This document shows positions 46,243 to 57,960 of a DNA stretch of 64,000 nt, in pieces; position 1 is the first letter of the stretch; each line of letters opens with the position of its first letter. Under the pieces are notes generated by a model. That model saw only the letters and a program-made list of their open reading frames with translations, ran no database searches and was not told the DNA's origin. The DNA lies in NCBI GenBank assembly GCA_033557465.1, contig CM066039.1, positions 398,989,440 through 399,053,439 of the forward strand. Direction: 5' to 3'. This stretch comes from Ichthyophis bannanicus (Eukaryota; Chordata; Amphibia; Gymnophiona; Ichthyophiidae). The position numbers and the translations under genes were made by a program.

Positions 46243-46334
46243 CAGCGATGGCGAACCTATGGCACGCGTGCCAGCTGTGGCACGCGAAGGCCTTGCAGCT
46301 GGCACGCGTGAAGGTCCGCAGAAAAAGAAAAAGC

Positions 46335-46674
46335 GGGCTCTGGCTGCTGCCGCGGACGCGGACGCGGCAGCATGCAGTGTCCCGCGGGGCCCCCTCCGCC
46401 CGCTAAGCCCCTCTGCAAGGGCTTTCAGATTCGCGAGGGAGACAGCGTCTCCCTCGCGTCTCTGTTAAGCCCGCAGGGGCTAATGGGAAATTTCCCATCA
46501 GCCCCTTTAGAGGGACTGATGGGAAATTTCCCATTAGCCCCTGCGGGCTTAACAGAGACGCGAGGGAGACGCTCTCCCTCGCGAATCTGAAAGCCCTTGC
46601 AGAGGGGCTTAGCGGGCGGAGGGGGTCCCACGGGACATTGCATTCTGCCGCTACTGCGGCAGAAGCCAGAGCCA
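46335..46674. repeat. 340-bp palindrome inside the hAT element
   Basis: Arms run from GGCTCTGGCT… at 46335 to …AGCCAGAGCC at 46673, centred near 46505. ATGCAGTGTCCCGCGGG and its complement, GGGAAATTTCCCAT blocks and GAGGGAGAC blocks pair across the centre. The same 20-residue open stretch therefore starts on both strands (MQCPxGPPPPAKPLCKGFQI). GC-rich except for the central AAATTT blocks. Confidence 0.85.
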
Positions 46675-46694
46675 GCTGCTTTTTTTTTTTTTTT

Positions 46695-47490
46695 TAATTT
46701 GCCATGGGGGGTGGGTTAGGACTGCTAATGGGCTAGGGGGGGGGTTAGGACTGCTAATGGGCTAGGGGGGGTTAGGACTGCTAATGGGCAGGGGGGTTAG
46801 GACTGCTAATGGGCTAGGGGGGGTTAGGACTGCTAATGGGCTGGGGGGGTAGGACTGCTAATGGGCTGTGGGCTGATGGGGGCTGTCTGGAAATGGGGTG
46901 ATGGGGGGTTAGGACTGGTAATGGGCTATGGGGGGGGTTAGGACTGGTAATGGGCTAGAGAGGGGGGGATAGGACTGCTAATGGGCTAGGGGGGGTTAGG
47001 ACTGCTGATGGGGAGGGGTTAGGACTTTAGGATGGATGTTGGTTGGGGTTAGGACTGGAAATGGGCAGATGGGGGGTTAACACTGGAGGTGGTCTGATGG
47101 GGTTAGGACTGGTAATGGGCTATGGGGGGGTTTAGGACTGATAATGGGCTATGGGGGGCTGGGACAAGAAATGGGCTGATGGGGAGGGGTTAGGACTTGA
47201 GGTGGGATGATGGGGTTAGGACTGGTAATGGACTGTGGGCTGATGGTGGGTGTTAGTACTGGCAATGGGCTATGTGGGGCTGACTGGAAGTGGGCTGATG
47301 GGGGGTTAGGACTGGAAGTGGGCTGATGGGGGGTTAGGACTGGTAATGGGTTATAGGGGGGGGCTTAAACTGAAAATGGGGTGATGGGGGGTTAGGACTG
47401 GAAGTGGGTTGATGAGGGGGGATAGGACTGGTATTGGGTTGGGGGGTTGCTAGGACTGGAAATGGGTTGGGGGGCTGCTAGGACTGGAAA
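46695..47490 (+). repeat. G-rich minisatellite, ~25-30-bp unit
   Basis: Degenerate tandem units of the type GGGGTTAGGACTGCTAATGG GCTA (variants TGGTAATGGG, TGGAAGTGGG). It degenerates rightward into purine-rich sequence. About 25-30 units by eye. Confidence 0.9.
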
Positions 47491-48606
47491 TGGGCTGATG
47501 CAGGGACTAGAAGGGAATGGATGCTGGGTGAGGCTGGAACTAGAAGGGAGCTGGTGTTGGGGGAGGATTAGAATGGGATGGGGCTGGGAGAGTAAAATGG
47601 AGAGGGGAAAAATATTTTGTGTGGGAGGGATAAAAAATCTACAATTGGCCGGGTATTGGGAGAGTAAGTGGGGATTGAGGATGGAGGGGTAAATTTTGAG
47701 TAGATGAAATAGGAATGAGGAAAGAGCAAAAGGAGAAAGATTAGTATGTTAAAGCAGATGTAGAGAGAGAATGGAAAAAAAAACCAAGAAGACAGAAGAA
47801 AGGACAAATGGACAGCAGATGGAGAGTTAGCAGAAGACACGAAGAGAAACCAGAAGAAAGTGGCTGGAACAATTACAACTGAAAAAAAATGCACAAAAGG
47901 TAGAAAAATATCTCTTTATTTTGAATTTATTAATTGGAATATGTCAGCTCTGGGAAATGTGCATCATTAATTTTTGCGCTTTGTTTAGTACAAGAGGAAA
48001 TTAATATATAGTTTTATTTCTACAGTGTTGTTGTATATTCCAAGTTTGGCTTTTGGGGTTCCCAGTTTAATTATTGTCTTCCTGTTTCTAAATTGTGATT
48101 CCTTGTTTGGTAATGGTCTGTTCTGCATGTGTAACTGAGCTGAGGTATTCTGTTTATATAATTCCTATTTGACATTGCCACTTGTTCTTTCCCCAGTAGG
48201 TCATGTATTGTTGTTCTCTGAGATGTATTGGTTTAATATTTGCAGTGTTGCCTTTTGATAGGTAGAGTATGGTGCTTTGTGAGTCCTGGTAGTGCTGTTA
48301 GGATACGGCAGGTTTGCTATGGGTTCTAAATGGGCAGCGTTTGTAGTAGTTCCTAATGTGCCTGGCGGTTGGTACTGGATTATAGTAATGTAGAAACCTT
48401 TTAGTCTTTCTTTATCCATATACTCATTAAGAGGCATGTTTACTAAAAGTTAGTGTATGGTAACATTATGCAAATATTTATGCAAATGAAGCACCTTATG
48501 CAAATGGAGCTTTAATTGACGTGCTGGCACTTTGAGGAAATTCTTTGGTTTTGTGCGGCAGTTTGGGCACTCGGGCTCAAAAAGGTTAGCCATCACTGGT
48601 CTAGGA

Positions 48607-49255
48607 GAAGCTCTGGTCGATCAACAGGTTGGAACTCAGAGCAGTAGCATTGGCTTTCCGGGTGTTTCAGCCTTATTTGCAAGGGAAAGCGATTCAAGTG
48701 TTTTCCGACAACGCGACAGCAGTGGCTTACATCAATCGTCAAGGAGGCACCGGCAGTGTGGCTCTGGAGACCGAGGCCGAGCAGTTGTTCGATTGGGTCG
48801 AACTGCACCTGGAGGCTCTGTCGACAGCGCATGTGGCAGGGTAGACAATGTCGAAGACGACTTCTTGAGTCGGGTGAAGAATAGATCCAGGAGAGTGGCT
48901 GCTTCATCCGGAAGTGTTCAAAATGATTGTACGTTGCTGGGGGACACCAGTAATGGATCTCATGGTGACTTTCCACTCGGCAAAAGTCAGTCGGTTTTTC
49001 AGCAGAAGACGAGAACGAATGTCGGAGGGCCTAGATGCTCTCTTTCAGGACTGGCCAGTGGAACAGCTAGTGTATGTATTTCCACCTTGGATGCTCATAG
49101 GCCGCGTACTACAACGCATCGAACGACACAAAGGATTGGTGATATTGATAGCACTGGATTGGCCGAGGAGACCTTGGTATGCAGATCTCAGGAGACTGTT
49201 GGTGGAGCAACCTTGGCATCTTCCAGTCAGGAAAGATCTGTTGTCTTAGGGTCCG
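48607..49255 (+). pseudogene. RNase H, C-terminal part, of DIRS I
   Basis: It resumes with LWSINRLELRAVALAF, then QVFSDNATAVAYINRQGGTGS, a stop and frameshift near 48845, then GTPVMDLMVTF, RRRERMSEGLDALFQ, LVYVFPPWMLIGRVLQRI and ILIALDWPRRPW. These match DIRS A RNase H (5.6-6.3 kb). Confidence 0.8.
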
Positions 49256-50345
49256 CCACATATGCCTCAGATGGATCGATCCTCGCTTATGGCTTGGCTC
49301 TTGAAAGGGCAAGGCTAAGAGCAAAGGGTTATTCCACAGCAGTAATTGCTACATTGCTGAAGGTGCGAAGGAAGTCTACGTCATTGGTGTATGTTCGAGT
49401 TTTGTGTATATTTGAAGCTTGGTGTGCGGACAGGAATTTGGAAGCTTTAAGAGCGTCTATTCCTTTAATTCTGGCATTCTTACAGGATGGATTTCAGAAA
49501 GGTTTAGCGGCCTCATCCTTAAGGGTACAGTTAGCAGTGCTGTCCTGTTATGGAGGTAAGATAAAAGGGAAAGCCATGAGGACTCACCCAGATGTAAAGC
49601 GTTTTTTATAAGGGCGGTGTTGCTTTTGAGGCCTCCATGTCGTCAGGTAGTTCCAACATGGGATCTTACTTTAGTTTTGGAAGCGTTGGTGCGCAAACCG
49701 TTTAAGTCATTGTCTAGATCGTCTGTGAAGGATCTAACGCTCAAGGTAGTCTTCCTGGTAGCGATATGTTCGGCCAGGAGAATTTCAGAATTGCAGGCTT
49801 TGTCCTGTAGAAAGCCTTTTCTGGTGTTTTATGATTCAAAGGTGGTCTTGAGGCCCGTACTGCCCTTTTTACCAAAAGTGGTATCTTCGTTTCATATGAA
49901 TCAGGTAGTTTCTTTACCGGTTTTTGGGGGAGGTCCCGAGACTTCGTCTACTGAGCAGTCGCATCTCTTGGATGTTCGCTGGGCATTAAAGAAATATCTT
50001 CGGCGGACGGCAGACTTCCGGAAGTCTGATAGGCTAGTTGTCCTTTTTGGGGGTACAAAGAAGGAAGAAGCGGCATCAAAGGCTTCCATTGCCAGATGGA
50101 TTAAGGAGGCGATAGCGTCAGCATAATCTGTTAAAGGGCAAGCTGGTTCCAGAGGGACTGAAGGCTCACTCGACTAGGGCGCAAGCGGCTTCATGGGCTG
50201 AGTACAAGTTGGTACCAGCGGTTGACATTTGTAAGGCAGTGACCTGGTCATCCTTAAATTCTTTTGTAAGACACTACCATCTGGATGTTCAGGCAGAAAG
50301 TGATACTTGTTTTGGTGCTTCGGGCGGGGATAGCAGGTCCCTGCT
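49256..50345 (+). pseudogene. Tyrosine recombinase of DIRS I
   Basis: N-terminal part: ALERARLRAKGYSTAVIATLL, FLQDGFQKGLAASSLRVQL. After a frame change at ~49612, the catalytic domain has the first arginine in CSARRISELQAL, then LDVRWALKKYL and DRLVVLFGG. Frames are broken around 50125. The H-x2-R box region (HSTRAQAASW) is still readable near 50170, and the terminal TWSSLNSFVRHYHLDV carries the tyrosine region at ~50270. The active-site residues mostly survive, but the frame does not. Confidence 0.78.
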
Positions 50346-50388
50346 GTTGATTTGTTTCACTGCTCTGTTATATCCCCAGAGGTTCAGG

Positions 50389-50480
50389 ACTAGACTGGAG
50401 GGACGATAAGGAAGATGAAATTAGACTTTTGCTAATTGTTGTTCCTTGAGGAGCTCCAATCTAGTCCCGTATCCCACTCG
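50389..50480. repeat. Internal complementary region of DIRS I
   Basis: GACTAGACTGGAGGGACGAT AAGGAAG is the complement of the left outer end. The following GAAATTAGACTTTTGCTAAT …GAGCTCCAATCTAGTCCCG is the complement of the right outer end at 50885-50936. Confidence 0.85.
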
Positions 50481-50769
50481 AGTATTCCTTTTTGGACCAG
50501 AACCTGAAGCAAGCAAGTTATCACAGGTAAGAAGAACATAAACCGGTATGAGTTCTGGTCCCTAAGCGGGGTGTCTGATCAGGAGATAAAGAAAGGGGTC
50601 GCTTTGCTCCATAAAGGGAGGGAGTGGGCCTAAGCAGTTCTAACCGGAGTTAGTATGGGGCGAGGGGAATCAGGAAGAGAAGAAAGTCCCCCTTAATAGT
50701 TATTGGTTCAGTTAGCTTACAGTTTTTTGAATAATGTTTATTACTTAATTGTTGCTCCGGTGTGTTTGT
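50481..50769. other. Spacer between the internal complementary region and right repeat of DIRS I
   Basis: Non-coding. Nothing else recognised. Confidence 0.4.
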
Positions 50770-50936
50770 CAATAGGTTACTGAAGTGAGGAGGCGGTTCC
50801 TCGGTATTTATACCAGTGTCATCAAAAGGATGACGTTTCTCAGTCTCCAAGCTGCTGGAAGAGAAGCACAACCCAGACGTTCGGGACTAGACTGGAGTTC
50901 CTCAAGGAACAACAATTAGCAGGTAAGTCTAATTTC
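50770..50936. repeat. Right (3') terminal repeat of DIRS I
   Basis: GTGAGGAGGCGGTTCCTCGG, CTCAGTCTCCAAGCTGCTGG, GGGACTAGACTGGAGTTCCT and TTAGCAGGTAAGTCTAATTT blocks. It matches the complement of the solo repeat at 1858-2095 and of the left repeat. Confidence 0.85.
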
Positions 50937-51749
50937 ATCACACTGCTGGTGACTTCCCTGATGGAGCCGGAGAGTGCAGAGCCCTCTTCCAATAGAAAAC
51001 AAAGTCTTAAAGACCTAGTACACCTGTATTGATGCATTCCCACTCTCCTCAGCCATGACAAGATTTCCTCAATCTTTGTTTTACTGCATACTGGTGTACA
51101 CGGGGCCCTCCTCCACATGTGTTCTTTTCTCTGCTTTACTTTTTTAAAAAAGCCATGGGCCACAGTTCTTGTGATACCCCCATCACATGCACCCTTATCA
51201 ATGTAAGGTCAATACAAAATAAAACATATACCATTACGACTACCTAGAGGCGCATAAAACAAATATACTATGCATCACGGAAACGTGGCTAAATGAAACT
51301 GACCAGGTCATCCTCAATCAAATGACTCTTCCTTTTTTTATCCATTATTTATTTATAACTTTTCAAAATATATCAAGCAAAGCTTGTACAGAAAAGATAA
51401 ATCATCCAGTAATAAACACTCAAGAAACAATACAAAGAAACCAACTTAAGACAGAGGTATCTATAGCCCACAACATAGAGGGGGTATGGAAAAACAAGAA
51501 AAAAGTTGGCCTGAGGAAACTAACTGCAATACATGGAAATTAAGCAAAAATTCAAGATGACCTAAAGGGACCGAGGTTCAGGTAACGATAGCTCCTCAGT
51601 AGGAGTAGAAACTAAGGAAATCCTAGCACTAATAGAAGCAGACTGTTCCTCAGGCTGGTAAAATAAACCTTTGCATTTTAAATACTACAATACATTTACA
51701 AGGGAATCACAAGTAATATGAGGCCCCTAGCTGCAAAACCCCAGGTTTT

Positions 51750-53379
51750 TTTTTTTAATTTTTTATTTATAACATTATACATTATTATCCAGAAAAAAAA
51801 CTATCTGAATCTGAATCAGACAGAGAATAAAGGAAAAATACATCACCAAGGACTATCTAAAATACATAAATACATAGGTAGCCCTAGGGAAACAGAAAAA
51901 ACATCAAGCTGGAATAGACCACAAAAATAAAACCCCACTATGTGATCCAAGAAAAAAGAAAATACCAAGGGTATTACCCCCCACTAAAAGAAAATCATAG
52001 GAGCAAAGATACCTCTATATGGCCGCCAATACGGGCGCGTCCTCAGTACCACCCACTTCCCTATGTTCTAGAAATTGAACAAGCTGATTAGGCTCAAAAA
52101 ACATATATTGTTTGGTCTGATAATTAATCACAGATTTACATGGATATCTTATTTTAAACTGCGCACCCAGAGCAAGCGTCTTCTGGCGCAAAACCAGGAA
52201 CGCCCTTCTCCTTTTTTGCGTTTCCCTAGCCAAATTGGGAACAATTTAATATTTTTGAGCCTAAAAACTGAGTAACAGAAATCTTACGAAAATACAACTT
52301 AAGCACAGTATTTCGATCTGACTCGAAGGCAAACGTTACCAACAAAGTCGCTCTGCTAGTTACTACCTCCAGAGAGCTCTCCAGAAAATCAGTTAACTCC
52401 AATATTGGCGGCCCAGAACCTGAGACCAAAGTCCCCTGTTCCGTCACCGATTTAGGAAAAGAAACATGTTGAGCTCTCACAACTGGAGGAAGAGAATCAG
52501 CAGGCATCTGTAAAACTTCAAGAAAAAACTTCCGAACCAAGTCCACTGGAGCCAGCAATGGGGACCGAGGAAAGTTCAAGAACCAAAGATTATTCAGTCG
52601 AAGCTGATTATCCAAATACTCCAACTTCTTTGCTTGAACTAAACGATCTTGAACATTTACCACTCCAAGTGCCTCCAGTTCTTCTACTTTAGATTCCACC
52701 TGGGATATTCTTGTAGAATGAGCAATCGCATCCAAACCAGATGAAGTACACTGAGCTTTAATTTCAACCAATTCACAAGTAAATGCTCCCACCACAGGCA
52801 ATAGGGACTGCTGCAGCGCTGACATAGCTTCCCATAAGCTGTCCAAAGTGACCACCGCAGGCTTTTCAACTCCCACAGGTGACCGGAGCATAGTAGACCT
52901 AGAAAAACTGGTAGTCGGCTGCCCCAAACACTGACCTTCGTTTGGGGAAGATATACCCTCCCGTTCACCAACGGAAGCTCCGACTCCAGATACAGCAAAA
53001 GCTGCCGTCGACTCAAGATCTTCCGGCAACCCCCCCCCCCCCCCGTAGCCAATTGCGCCTCTGCTTCCATAGAGACGCCGTCAGATCGCGCCAGCCTGAG
53101 GTTGCTACCGGGCTGTGCCGGAGAGTCCTGCACGGGGCTAAAAGAAACCCCATAGTGCTCCGATCCGATGAAGCATTCAAGGGATCGTTCGAAGCCATAA
53201 CCGCCGAGGGAACACAAAACTCCGAGATGGACATCTGAACCAACGAATCCATCGGGGTCGAAGCAGCAGGGGGTTTCTGTGAATGCTGTTTCCTCTTCCC
53301 CATAAGGTTGAAGGTAGGGAGACCAAGTCGGAGCGTTACACCTCGGCGCGAAGCTCCTCCGCCATCTTGGATCTACTCG
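51750..53379 (-). mobile_element. ORF1-only L1-type LINE (younger half-L1), exact 15-bp TSD
   Basis: AAAACCCCAGGTTTT flanks it at 51735-51749 and 53380-53394. The minus strand has a CCAAGATGGCGGAGGAG 5' end at ~53370, ORF1 (53303 to 52015), ~250 bases of 3' UTR and a terminal A tract (T run at 51750-51756). There is no ORF2. It sits in ORF1 of the older half-L1. The structure equals the half-L1 (HAL1) elements described in mammals. Confidence 0.82.
52015..53303 (-). pseudogene. L1 ORF1 protein of the younger half-L1
   Basis: Start at 53303 (MGKRKQHSQKPP). A frame change occurs in the C/G homopolymer at 53028-53044. Then a coiled-coil region (~52.6-52.85 kb, ISQVESKVEELEALGV…QAKKLEYLDNQLR), the RRM start LRLNNLWFLNFPRSP, and LVRKFFLEVLQMP. 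A second frame change lies near 52.23 kb, then the C-terminal domain ARETQKRRRAFLVLRQKTLALGAQFKIRYPCK. This is the nucleic-acid chaperone of L1-type LINEs. Damage is limited to two frame changes. Confidence 0.8.
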
Positions 53380-53871
53380 AAAACCCCAGGTTTTAATAAC
53401 AAAAATTGCCTTCGCTTTTTCTGGGTTTCCCTTGATACATCTAGGAACATTAAAACTTTAACTCCATAAAAAGAAGATACCCGCTTTTTAGAGTAAAGCT
53501 TTAACAACCAATCTCTGTCGTAAACTAATGCAAGAGTAACTAACGAAGTAGAAACTTTTAAAGTGTCAGATGTTGGTGAGGTAAGAAAATCCGAAATATT
53601 CAGAACATCCATTTCCAAGTTCACATTAGCAGCCCCCGGCTCTTTCTTTCCAGCTGATAGGTAGAATGCTTTTGTAGCAGGCGGTATCAAATCCTGTGGT
53701 ACAGATAGTATATCCAAAATAAATTTTTAAATAACTCAATTGGAAAGTTCAATAAGTGCAAATTTGAAGCACAGGCAGAATTCTCAAGCGATTCTATTTT
53801 TCACCCGAGGAGCAGTATTATCTTTAACAAGAGTCACTGTAATGTCAGCAACATAATTCAGTTTTAATTAC
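53373..53871 (-). pseudogene. L1 ORF1 RRM and C-terminal part of the older half-L1
   Basis: ASNLHLLNFP… region with stops, then VSTSLVTLALVYDRDWLLKLYSKK, FLDVSRETQKKRRQFLLLKPGV. It continues past the younger insertion at 51.6-51.73 kb (QLGASYYL.FPCKCIV). The other half of this gene lies at 57449-57960. Confidence 0.7.
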
Positions 53872-56800
53872 ATAAGAACATAAGATATGCCATACTGGGT
53901 CAGACCAAGGTCCATCAAGCCCAGTATTCTGTTTCCAACAGTGGCCAATCTAGGTCATATGTACCTAGCAGTTTCACCAAGAGACACAAGTTCCACAATG
54001 CTTGTACTGGGTCAAGCATTGATATCTTCGGTCACTTCTTAATAATGGTTTATGGACCTTTCCTCCAGGAACTTGTCCAAACCTTTTTTAAACCCAGCTA
54101 CACTAACAGCCTTTACCACATCCTCCGGTAACAAATTCCAGAGTTTGATTACACGTTGAGTGAAAAAATATTTTCTTTTATTAGTCTTAAATAGTTTACC
54201 CTGTAGCTTCATTGCATGTCCCCTAGTCTTTCTATATTCTGATAAGGTAAACAATCGATCTACGTTTACCCGTTCCACTCCGTTCATTAATTTATAGACT
54301 TCTATCATATCTCCCCTCAGCCATCTCTTTTCCAGGTTAAAGAGCCCTAACCTTTTTAGCCTTTCTTCATAGGAGTATCCTTCCATCCCCTTTACCATTT
54401 TGGTGGCTCTTTTCTAAAATCGCTATATCCTTTTTAAGATACGGCGACCAGAATTGCACACAATATTCAAGGTGCGGTCTCACCATGGAACGATATAGAG
54501 GCATTATAACATCTTTTGTTTTATTTTCCCTTCCTTTCCTTATCATACCTAGCATTCTATTTGCTCTCTTGGCCGCCGCTGCACACTGGGTCGAGGGTTT
54601 TAACATGGTATCCACAATGACGCCTAAATCTTTTTCCTGGGTGGTGGTTCCTAATGTGGAACCTTGCATCGTGTAACCATAGTTTGGGTTGTTCTTCCCT
54701 AGGTGCATAACCTTGCACTTGTCCACATTAAATTTCATCTGCCATTTTGATGCCCAGTCTTCCAATTTATCAAGATCCTCTTGCAATTTTTTCACAATCC
54801 TCTTGGGTTTTAACAACTTTAAATAGTTTTGTGTCATCTGCAAATTTGATAACCTCACTCGTTATTCCACTTTCCAGGTCATTTATGAATATGTCAAAAA
54901 GCAGCGGACCCAGCACAGATCCCTGGGGTACACCACTATTCACCTTTCTCCATTGGGAAAATTGGCCATTTAGCCCTACCCTCTGCTTTCTATCTTTTAA
55001 CCAGTTCCTGATCCACAATAGTACACTGCCTCCTATCCCATGACTCTTTAGTTTTGCCAAAAGTCTCTGATGAGGGACCTTGTCAAAGGCTTTCTGAAAG
55101 TCCAGATACACAATATCAACCGACTCACCTTTGTCCACCTGTTTATTCACGCCTTCAAAAAAAGATAACAGATTAGTAAGACAAGATCTTCCTTGTCTAA
55201 AGCCATGTTTGCTGTCTCCCATTAGGTTGTGACTATCTACATGCTGAGTGATTTTATTCTTTATGATGGTTTCTACCATTTTTCCCGGTACTGACATCAG
55301 GCTCACCGGTCTGTAGTTTCCCGGATCACCCCTGGAACCCTTTTTAAAAATTGGTGTTACATTGGCGATCCTCCAATCTTCAGGTATTAGAGATGATTTT
55401 AATAATAGTTCACAGATTACTGATAGCAGTTCTGCAATCTCATATTTCAGTTCTTTCAACACCCTTGGATGTATACCATCCGGCCCAGGTGATTTGCTAC
55501 TCTTCAGTTTATCTAATAGTTGTAAGACATCTTCCCGATGTATCGATATTTCCTTCAATTCTTCCGCACCTTTAAATACCACTTCAGTCATGGGTAACAT
55601 CCCTACATCTTCCTCAGTAAAGACCGAAGCAAAGAATTCATTCAGTCTCTCCGCTATCGCCTTGTCGCCTCTTAGTGCTCCTTTAACCCCTTTATCATCT
55701 AATGGACCAACTGACTCTCTCACAGGTTTTTTCTACGAATGTACTTGAAAAGGTCTTTATTTCGCGTTTTTGCTTCCGCAGCAAGCTTCTTCTCAAATTC
55801 TCTCTTTGCCTGCCTTATCAATGCCTTGCATTTGACTTGCCAGTGCTTGTGCTGTTTCCAGGTTTCGTCGTTTGGCTCTTTTTTTCCATTTCCTGAAAGA
55901 TGCTTTTTTGGCAACAACAACCTCTCTGACCTCACCTTTAAACCATGCTGGCAGTTTTTTGGACTTCCTTCCACTTTTCTTAAAGCGTGGAATACAGCTG
56001 GTCTGGGCTTCCAAGATAGTATTTTTCAACAACACCCAAGCTTGATGTACGTTTTTAACCTTCGCAACTGCTCCTTTTAGTTTTTTCTTAACTGTTTTCC
56101 TCATTTTATCATAGTCTCCCTTTCGAAAGTTAAAAGGTAGTACTGTGGATTTCCTTACTATCCCTCCTCCACTAATTAAATCAAAGGCGATCATGCTATG
56201 ATCACTATTGCCAAGCGGCCCCAACACCCTTATCTCTTGCACTAGATCTGGTGTTCCACTAAGGACTAGGTCTAATATGGCTTCCTCTCTGGTCGGTTCA
56301 TGAACCAGCTGCTCCAAGAAGCAGTCATTTATTTCATCTAGGAACTTTATCTCCCTAGCATGTCCTGACGTGACACTGACCCAGTCGATACCGGGGTAAT
56401 TGAAATCACCCATTATTATTACTGCGCTGTAACGTTTGTTAGCTTCCTTGATTTCTTTGAGCATTTCATCATCCATCTGGTCATTCTGGCCAGGTGCTCG
56501 ATAGTACACCACCACTGCCATTGCCTTCCCCCTTTTATATGGAATTTCAGTCCATATAGATTCTACAGCAGATTTTGTTTCCTGCAAAACTTTAATCCTT
56601 TCTGAGTCAATGCCCTCTCTAACATAGAGCGGAACCCCTCCACCAATTTGATCAGCTCTATCATTACGATATAGTTTGTACCCAGGTATCACAGTGTCCC
56701 ACTGGTTGTCCTCCTTCCACCATGTCTCTGATATTCCAATCATATCTAACCTTTCATTTAGTGCTATATATTCTAACTCTCCCATCTTATTCTTTAGACT

Positions 56801-57448
56801 TCTAGCATTTGCATACAAGCATTTTAGAGAATGTATTTTATTCATGTTAATTTGGCTATTGTTAGACATGGGTAAATTGGGATCTTTAAGCTCTGTCTGC
56901 TCCATACTTGAGGGCATTTGGGCTACTTTACTCTTTTGTGGAACCTCTCTGCTTTTGGTAGTATCCTTCAAGGATACATTCTTCCGAACCATCCGCTCTT
57001 GGGCGACTGTCGGCTTTCCCCTAATATCTAGTTTAAAAGCTGCTCTATCTCCTTTTTAAAGGTTAATGCCAGCAGCCTGGTTCCATCTCGGTTAAGGTGA
57101 AGCCCATCCCTTCGGAAGAGCCCCTCCTTTCCCCAGAATGTTCCCCAGTTCCTAACAAATCCAAAACCCTCATCTCTGCTCCATTGTCTCATCCACGCAT
57201 TGAGACTCTGGAGCTCTGCCTGCCTTTTGGGTCCTGCGCGTGGAACAGGAAGCATTTCGGAGAATGCTACCCTGGAAGTTCTGGATTTCAACTTCCTACC
57301 TAAAAGCCTAAATTTTGCCTCCAGAACCTCCCTACCACATTTTCCTATGTCATTGGTACCGACATGTACCAAGACAGCAGACTCTTCCCCAGCACTATCT
57401 AAGACCTTATCTAGGTGGCACGTGAGGTCCGCTACCTTCGCACCAGGC
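53872..57448 (-). mobile_element. CR1 LINE, near full-length, inserted in the older half-L1
   Basis: 3' end at 53872 and ORF2 from 56992 down to 54039, with frameshifts near 55.8, 55.73, 54.80 and 54.39 kb. All endonuclease and RT blocks, including FADD, are recognisable. The esterase half of ORF1 lies at 57028-57448 (VGTNDIG, RRDGLHLN), and the element stops there, so it is 5'-truncated within ORF1. A possible TTTAAT duplication flanks it. Slightly diverged from the intact copy at 35-40 kb. Confidence 0.88.
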
Positions 57449-57960
57449 AATTTAATCTTCTCAGTCACACTACCAAAACTTTCCAACTTCTCTTCCATAT
57501 GGATTACCTTCGCCAAAATCCCAGCCGTCTGAGAAGCAACGGCTTCAGCAAAATGAGTAATAGCGTCCTAGTGTTATGGTTTTCAGCCATGTTAACGCTA
57601 GAGCAAGCATAGATGATGCAGCCGGTAAACTCACAGTCACGCTCTTCGCCTGTAATCCACACTGAGGGGGCACTCCCACCACTGGCTTTCCTCCAGAGAG
57701 ATCTCCAGTGCCTCCAAGGGTCAATTCTCTGTGTTGCACCTCCAAGGCTCACCGCCCTAGAGCTGTGAACCCACCGTCTTCTGACAACAGCACCAGCCAC
57801 AGGAGGTACAAAAGAGACACCTGGAGGCAGTGGCGGAGACCACATCGAGAGACACGGTAACATCCAGACTAAGGGGAAAAGCGGCATCCTCCTCCTGCTC
57901 CCCGTCGCCTGCACAAATCTCCCACTTAGCTTCCTCGGAGAGCTTGACAAATCTGTCCAT
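57449..57960 (-). pseudogene. L1 ORF1 N-terminal part of the older half-L1
   Basis: From MDRFVKLSEEAKWE near 57960 through frames with VASQTAGILAKVIHMEEKLESFGSVTEKIK (coiled-coil-like) to the CR1 junction at 57448. Stops are present. Confidence 0.65.

Larger units (their letters stand above)
46243..48598. mobile_element. Non-autonomous hAT-type DNA transposon, 8-bp TSD GTCTAGGA
   Basis: 2,356 bases with ends CAGCGATGGCGAACCT and the complement of CAGTGATGGCTAACCT. GTCTAGGA is duplicated exactly at 46235-46242 and 48599-48606. CAGnGATGGC-type ends and 8-bp duplications are typical of hAT elements. There is no transposase. The inside holds a 340-bp palindrome, a G-rich minisatellite (46.70-47.48 kb) and AT-rich filler (47.6-48.5 kb). 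It interrupts RNase H of DIRS I, whose frame rejoins when one copy of the 8 bases is removed. Confidence 0.9.
42618..50936 (+). mobile_element. DIRS retrotransposon I, complete, split by a hAT element
   Basis: The left terminal repeat (42618-42780) and right terminal repeat (50770-50936) are inverted copies. The internal complementary region (50389-50480) carries the complements of both outer ends. The order is gag (43.56-45.05 kb), RT/RNase H (45.06-46.24 and 48.61-49.25 kb), tyrosine recombinase (49.25-50.34 kb). It belongs to the same family as DIRS A and the solo repeat at 1858. Length without the 2.36-kb hAT element is ~6.0 kb. Several stops mean it is not active now. Confidence 0.88.

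Noticed and set aside
47447..47692. Open frame in the G-rich minisatellite
   Set aside because: It is a low-complexity Gly/Trp/Met translation of tandem repeats.
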